Source of the DNA: Akkermansiaceae bacterium
GTDB lineage: Bacteria; Verrucomicrobiota; Verrucomicrobiia; Verrucomicrobiales; Akkermansiaceae
Assembly (NCBI GenBank): GCA_018676385.1
Contig: JABHEX010000269.1
Coordinates: 1 to 8,218, forward strand
Direction: 5' to 3'
Length of the DNA: 8,218 bases
Of this stretch, positions 4,858-8,218 are shown piece after piece. Numbering within the stretch: position 1 is the stretch's first letter; each line of letters opens with the position of its first letter. A model generated the notes under the pieces. The model was not told the origin of the DNA and searched no databases. It saw nothing but the letters and a program-made list of their open reading frames with translations. The position numbers and the translations under genes were made by a program.

Positions 4858-7251
4858 ATGTCTGAGCAATCTCATTTTTTTAATCGAGTTGAAATAAGTC
4901 TGTTTGCCAATCCTAAATTGGTTCTTCTGGCGATTTTTGTTATGACATTGTTTTTTGCATGGCAGATACCCAGTGTAAAAATGTACTCAGATTTTGCAGA
5001 CTTACTGCCACAAAAACATCCTTATATCGAACTTCACAATGAGATAAAAGATAACTTTGGCGGCGCTAATGTGATCATAGTGGGCGTTGAAGTTGAAGAG
5101 GGAAACATATTTTCCAACGAGACGTTAGAGCTCATCCACCATGTGACTCAAGCCGTGGATAATCTGCCTGGCGTTAACCATAATCTAGTTTCTAGTTTTA
5201 CTCACCGCACGACTCGAAAGGTGTGGCTCACTGAGATGGGCAATATTGTCTCGGACCCATATTATAGACCCCAAGACCCCCTGATGAGTGCAGAGGCATT
5301 GACTGAGCTGAGTAAGGCAGTTGTCGCTAATCCTCAGGTCTATGGCCCTTTGGTCTCGTCCGACATGAAGACCGCGTTAATTAAGGCACAGCTCAACGAG
5401 GGAGCGCTCGATTACGAAAAGACCTTTGCGCAGTTACAACAATTGCGCGCAGATTATGCTCGCGAAGGGATCAATATCTATGCCACTGGTCAGCCGGTGC
5501 TGGTTGGCTGGGCCTATTACTACAAAGATCAAATTTTCCAGATTTTAGTTTTTACTGCGCTGATTATGGTAACGCTACTGATTTTTCATTTTCGTTCATG
5601 GTATGGCGTGCTGGTTCCGTTGGCTGGAGTGTTGGTGTCTACTACTTGGGGCATTGGGATTATTTCGCTGTTTGGCTACAACCTCGATCCACTGGGTTTG
5701 GTGATTCCCTTTCTAATCTCGGCGCGAGCGATGTCGCATGGTATTCAGCTAGTTGAGCGTTACTATGCAGAACTTGAGGAAACGAGAAATTCTCATGATG
5801 CTGCACGGCGTACTTTTGAAAACCTGTTCCGCCCAGGCTCATTGGGAGTTGTCTCAGACGCAGTGGGACTATTGCTGATTGCAATTGGCTCTATTCCACT
5901 TAATACCAAATTGGCCCACTACTCGTCTCTTTGGGCGCTGAGCATCATTATAACCGTGCTGTTAGCCGTCCCTTTGCTGTTGTCTGTGCTGCCTAAACCG
6001 TCCAAAACACAGCTAAAACAAAATGTGTTGCGTCACGTCGCTGATTCCGCCAGCGGGGTTGTCGTCGCTAATCCAGCCTTAATTTTGATGGTCGGACTGG
6101 TTCTCACCGTTGGTGGTGGTTTTGTAGCCTCCCATGTGACCATCGGTGAATCGGAGCCTGGATCACCTATTCTGTATCAGGATCACGACTACAATATCTC
6201 GTCTAAAGCGATCAACGACAGTTTTCCTGGTTCAGAGGAGCTTTATATAGTCGCCGAGCATCGCGATGAGGGGGGTATGAAAAAGCCCGAGGTGCTGCGA
6301 GAGCTAGAAGCTCTGCAACGCCATATGCTGCTCGATCCAGATGTGGGTGGTTCCAAGGGGATGCCCGACCTTATAAAACAAGTAAATCGGTTACTGCACA
6401 ATAACGATCCGCGCTGGCAGCAGATACCCAAAGATGAGTTTTATGTGGGTGGTTTGATGTTTGCCTACATGGCGTCTAGCCCAATTCCTGGGGCTTTGAA
6501 AGAGTTTGTTGATCCTTCGGAACGTGTAGCTAACCTAGTCTTTTTTTATAAAGATCACCAGGGTGAGACTATCCGTCGTGCTATCCACACGGCTAAGCAG
6601 TGGATCGAAGAAAATGATGGCAAGGTTGATGGTCTAAGTATTCGCCTTGCTGGCGGTACCATCGGTGTAACAGCAGCAATGAACGAAGCGGCCTTCGATA
6701 CTAACAAGGTTGTGTTGCCGCTGGTATTTTTGCTGATCTTCGCTTTTGTAATGATTTTCTACCGCTCGCTCCAGGCCGGTTTCATGATGTTCGTGGCAAT
6801 GTTCTTCGCCACTACGCTTACCTATGCCTACATGGGCTTGGCAGAGGTCGGCATCAATATTAATACTGTGCCGATTATTGCGGTCGGCGTAGGTGTCGGT
6901 ATCGATTATTCCATTTATATGATGGACCGTATCCGCGAGGAGATGGTGCGTCGTGGTGACCTGCGAGAGTCGGTGCGTGCGGCACTGTGTACCACTGGGC
7001 TGGCGGTCAGCTTTACAGCAATTACTTTGATTGCTGGGATCATGATGTGGATTTTTCTCTCCGATTTACGCTTCCAGGCCGATGCGGCACTGCTGCTCAG
7101 TGTCATGGTAGTGCTCAACGGTATCGCCGCTCTCTGGCTAGTGCCGTCTTGGGTACTGGTATTTAAACCGAATTTTATAACCCAATTGTCTGATGATGCC
7201 GGTGAAATTATCCAGCGGAATCACTCACAAGCCCCGTCTGAAGATTTGTGA
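4858..7251 (+). CDS. RND superfamily transporter, MMPL/COG1033 type
   Basis: This encodes a 797-residue inner-membrane protein with the two-fold RND layout: TM1 (about 20-36), a periplasmic domain (about 37-223), TM2-6 (about 225-380), TM7 (about 405-425), a second periplasmic domain (about 430-615) and TM8-12 (about 617-775). TM10 has the MMPL signature GVGVGIDYSIYMMDR with the D683-Y684 pair thought to relay protons. The equivalent TM4 segment reads PFLISARAMSHGIQ and lacks the Asp-Tyr pair. At under 800 residues it belongs with the shorter MMPL/HpnN-like exporters that move lipids or hydrophobic compounds rather than with the 1000-residue AcrB type. No membrane-fusion protein or TolC gene is adjacent; instead a propeller lipoprotein precedes it and a DUF1302 outer-membrane protein follows after 64 bases. 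The ATG has only a weak ribosome site (GGA, about 10 bases away), suggesting coupling to the upstream gene. Substrate and direction of transport are unknown; an aromatic or other hydrophobic substrate is inferred from context. Confidence 0.92.
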   Translation: MSEQSHFFNRVEISLFANPKLVLLAIFVMTLFFAWQIPSVKMYSDFADLLPQKHPYIELHNEIKDNFGGANVIIVGVEVEEGNIFSNETLELIHHVTQAVDNLPGVNHNLVSSFTHRTTRKVWLTEMGNIVSDPYYRPQDPLMSAEALTELSKAVVANPQVYGPLVSSDMKTALIKAQLNEGALDYEKTFAQLQQLRADYAREGINIYATGQPVLVGWAYYYKDQIFQILVFTALIMVTLLIFHFRSWYGVLVPLAGVLVSTTWGIGIISLFGYNLDPLGLVIPFLISARAMSHGIQLVERYYAELEETRNSHDAARRTFENLFRPGSLGVVSDAVGLLLIAIGSIPLNTKLAHYSSLWALSIIITVLLAVPLLLSVLPKPSKTQLKQNVLRHVADSASGVVVANPALILMVGLVLTVGGGFVASHVTIGESEPGSPILYQDHDYNISSKAINDSFPGSEELYIVAEHRDEGGMKKPEVLRELEALQRHMLLDPDVGGSKGMPDLIKQVNRLLHNNDPRWQQIPKDEFYVGGLMFAYMASSPIPGALKEFVDPSERVANLVFFYKDHQGETIRRAIHTAKQWIEENDGKVDGLSIRLAGGTIGVTAAMNEAAFDTNKVVLPLVFLLIFAFVMIFYRSLQAGFMMFVAMFFATTLTYAYMGLAEVGININTVPIIAVGVGVGIDYSIYMMDRIREEMVRRGDLRESVRAALCTTGLAVSFTAITLIAGIMMWIFLSDLRFQADAALLLSVMVVLNGIAALWLVPSWVLVFKPNFITQLSDDAGEIIQRNHSQAPSEDL

Positions 7252-7303
7252 TAGCTGTGGTACTTGGTATCAATCACCCTTCAGAAAATAATTAAACTAG
7301 AAA

Positions 7304-7308
7304 AGGAG
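7304..7308 (+). promoter_or_regulatory. Ribosome binding site of the DUF1302 gene
   Basis: AGGAG within AAAAGGAGCA lies 7 bases before the ATG at 7316-7318. It favours this start over the in-frame ATG six codons later. Confidence 0.7.
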
Positions 7309-7315
7309 CAACACT

Positions 7316-8218
7316 ATGTATTTACAAAGCTCTATGAAACGTCTGGCCTTTGGCCTTACAGTCGCTGGAATTGCCAGTGCTACAATGGTTGAAAGTGCTC
7401 TTAGTAGAGACGTCGAATGGTCCGGTTTTGGCGAAGAGGTGGTTCACCACCGCAAAGATATCGGTATTTCCAAAGCGCGCAGCGGCTTCCAGCTGGAGGG
7501 ATTAAAATTCATTGGCGACGTTGGCCCATTTAGCAATGTCAGCGTCAACGGTATTATGCGCATTAGCTACGACGCCGTGTACGATTTGAATGACGATGAA
7601 TATGGCGATAAGGCCGGTGGTGCAGCGTTTCTAAACTCCTACGGATTGGCCAATATTGGTGCACCTACGATCGTGCCGGTTAACGGCAGTGGCCTTGGTC
7701 CTGCCGGCGGTCTCGGTGTAGGTAACTTCGCGGCAATTAACATTTTAGGGCCGCGGGTTGAGGAGATTACCGGGGCGCCCGTAGGAACATTTTCTGGTCC
7801 TACAGGCATGCTGGCGGGTAATACATTCGTTGATAGCTATCCCGACAACCCTAATGTCGGCATGATTACCCTAGGCGATCATCTGCGCAACCATGCTGAT
7901 GGGGTTGCCTTCGGCGTGCCGGTGCGCCCTTGTGATACTGACAGCCGCGGCTGCATCAATGACTACATGGATGCCGACAAAAAAGAATTAGCATCACCGG
8001 AAATATTTAGTGATCGCGCCGACTGGCTGCGTGAACTTTATGTGGATGCCACTCTACTGGGAAGCGGTGATAACGAAATTAACTTCCGCCTAGGCAAGCA
8101 GCAGGTGATCTGGGGGCGTACGGATCTGTTCCGCGTACTTGATGTGATTAACCCTGTAGATTACTCGCGTAATAACATCTACGACGAGTTAGAAGATATC
8201 CGTATTCCGATGTGGATG
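7316..8218 (+). CDS. DUF1302-family outer-membrane protein, partial (N-terminal 301 residues)
   Basis: An open frame runs from the ATG at 7316 to the right edge with no stop. The product begins with a signal peptide: positively charged K8-R9, a hydrophobic core at about 10-23, and cleavage somewhere between residues 22 and 30. The mature part contains the DUF1302 hallmark RLGKQQVIWGRTDLFRVLDV (258-277), continuing through INPVDYSR and ending in DIRIPMWM. DUF1302 proteins are typically 550-650 residues and predicted to form outer-membrane beta-barrels, so about half the gene is present. A Gly/Pro-rich segment (about 120-180) and a two-cysteine loop (CDTDSRGC, about 208-215) precede the conserved block. 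The gene lies 64 bases after the transporter with no terminator between, so one operon is likely. DUF1302 genes often sit next to DUF1329 and MMPL genes; a DUF1329 gene may follow beyond the edge. The molecular function of the family is not established; channel-like passage of hydrophobic substrates is a reasonable inference. Confidence 0.88.
   Translation, partial: MYLQSSMKRLAFGLTVAGIASATMVESALSRDVEWSGFGEEVVHHRKDIGISKARSGFQLEGLKFIGDVGPFSNVSVNGIMRISYDAVYDLNDDEYGDKAGGAAFLNSYGLANIGAPTIVPVNGSGLGPAGGLGVGNFAAINILGPRVEEITGAPVGTFSGPTGMLAGNTFVDSYPDNPNVGMITLGDHLRNHADGVAFGVPVRPCDTDSRGCINDYMDADKKELASPEIFSDRADWLRELYVDATLLGSGDNEINFRLGKQQVIWGRTDLFRVLDVINPVDYSRNNIYDELEDIRIPMWM

Noticed and set aside
4428..4875. 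Minus-strand open frames opposite the propeller lipoprotein gene
   Set aside because: They are shadows of a gene with three clear Asp-box motifs on the plus strand.

Overview
The window holds two divergently oriented gene clusters separated by a 763-base gene-free region (3014-3776). Leftward, on the minus strand, is the front part of a multicomponent phenol hydroxylase operon of the dmpKLMNOP type. It comprises the small assembly protein (dmpK), the beta subunit (dmpL), the cofactor-less activator (dmpM) and most of the diiron catalytic alpha subunit (dmpN). dmpN runs off the left edge after 455 codons, so dmpO, dmpP and any catechol-cleavage genes would lie outside the window. Rightward, on the plus strand, is a three-gene set: a Ycf48/BNR-type beta-propeller lipoprotein, a 797-residue RND/MMPL-family transporter, and a DUF1302-family outer-membrane protein that runs off the right edge after 301 codons.

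Middling base composition, strong Shine-Dalgarno sequences, dmp-type gene order, a sigma-54 promoter and an envelope with lipoprotein and outer-membrane components all point to a Gram-negative proteobacterium. An aromatic-degrading gammaproteobacterium, possibly marine, is the likeliest source. This is inferred from gene content only; no rRNA or other taxonomic marker is present.

The intergenic region is the regulatory core. Upstream of dmpK is a near-consensus sigma-54 promoter (GG-N10-GC) on the minus strand. About 140 bases upstream of its predicted start lies an inverted-repeat motif centred on TTTGATCAAA, like the upstream activating sequences of XylR/DmpR/MopR-type activators. A second, cleaner inverted repeat (TTTATCA-AA-TGATAAA) lies nearer the plus-strand genes. 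It sits about 160 bases upstream of a plus-strand promoter candidate that reads either as a sigma-70 promoter or as a sigma-54 promoter with a defective -12 element. No regulator gene is in the window.

Working model (inference): the minus-strand operon hydroxylates phenol or related aromatics to catechols in the cytoplasm. The divergent operon makes an envelope-spanning system (inner-membrane RND pump, lipoprotein propeller, outer-membrane DUF1302 protein) that moves or responds to the same hydrophobic substrates. The two may share a DmpR-like activator. The divergent envelope module and the paired activator-like sites are the most interesting points of the window.
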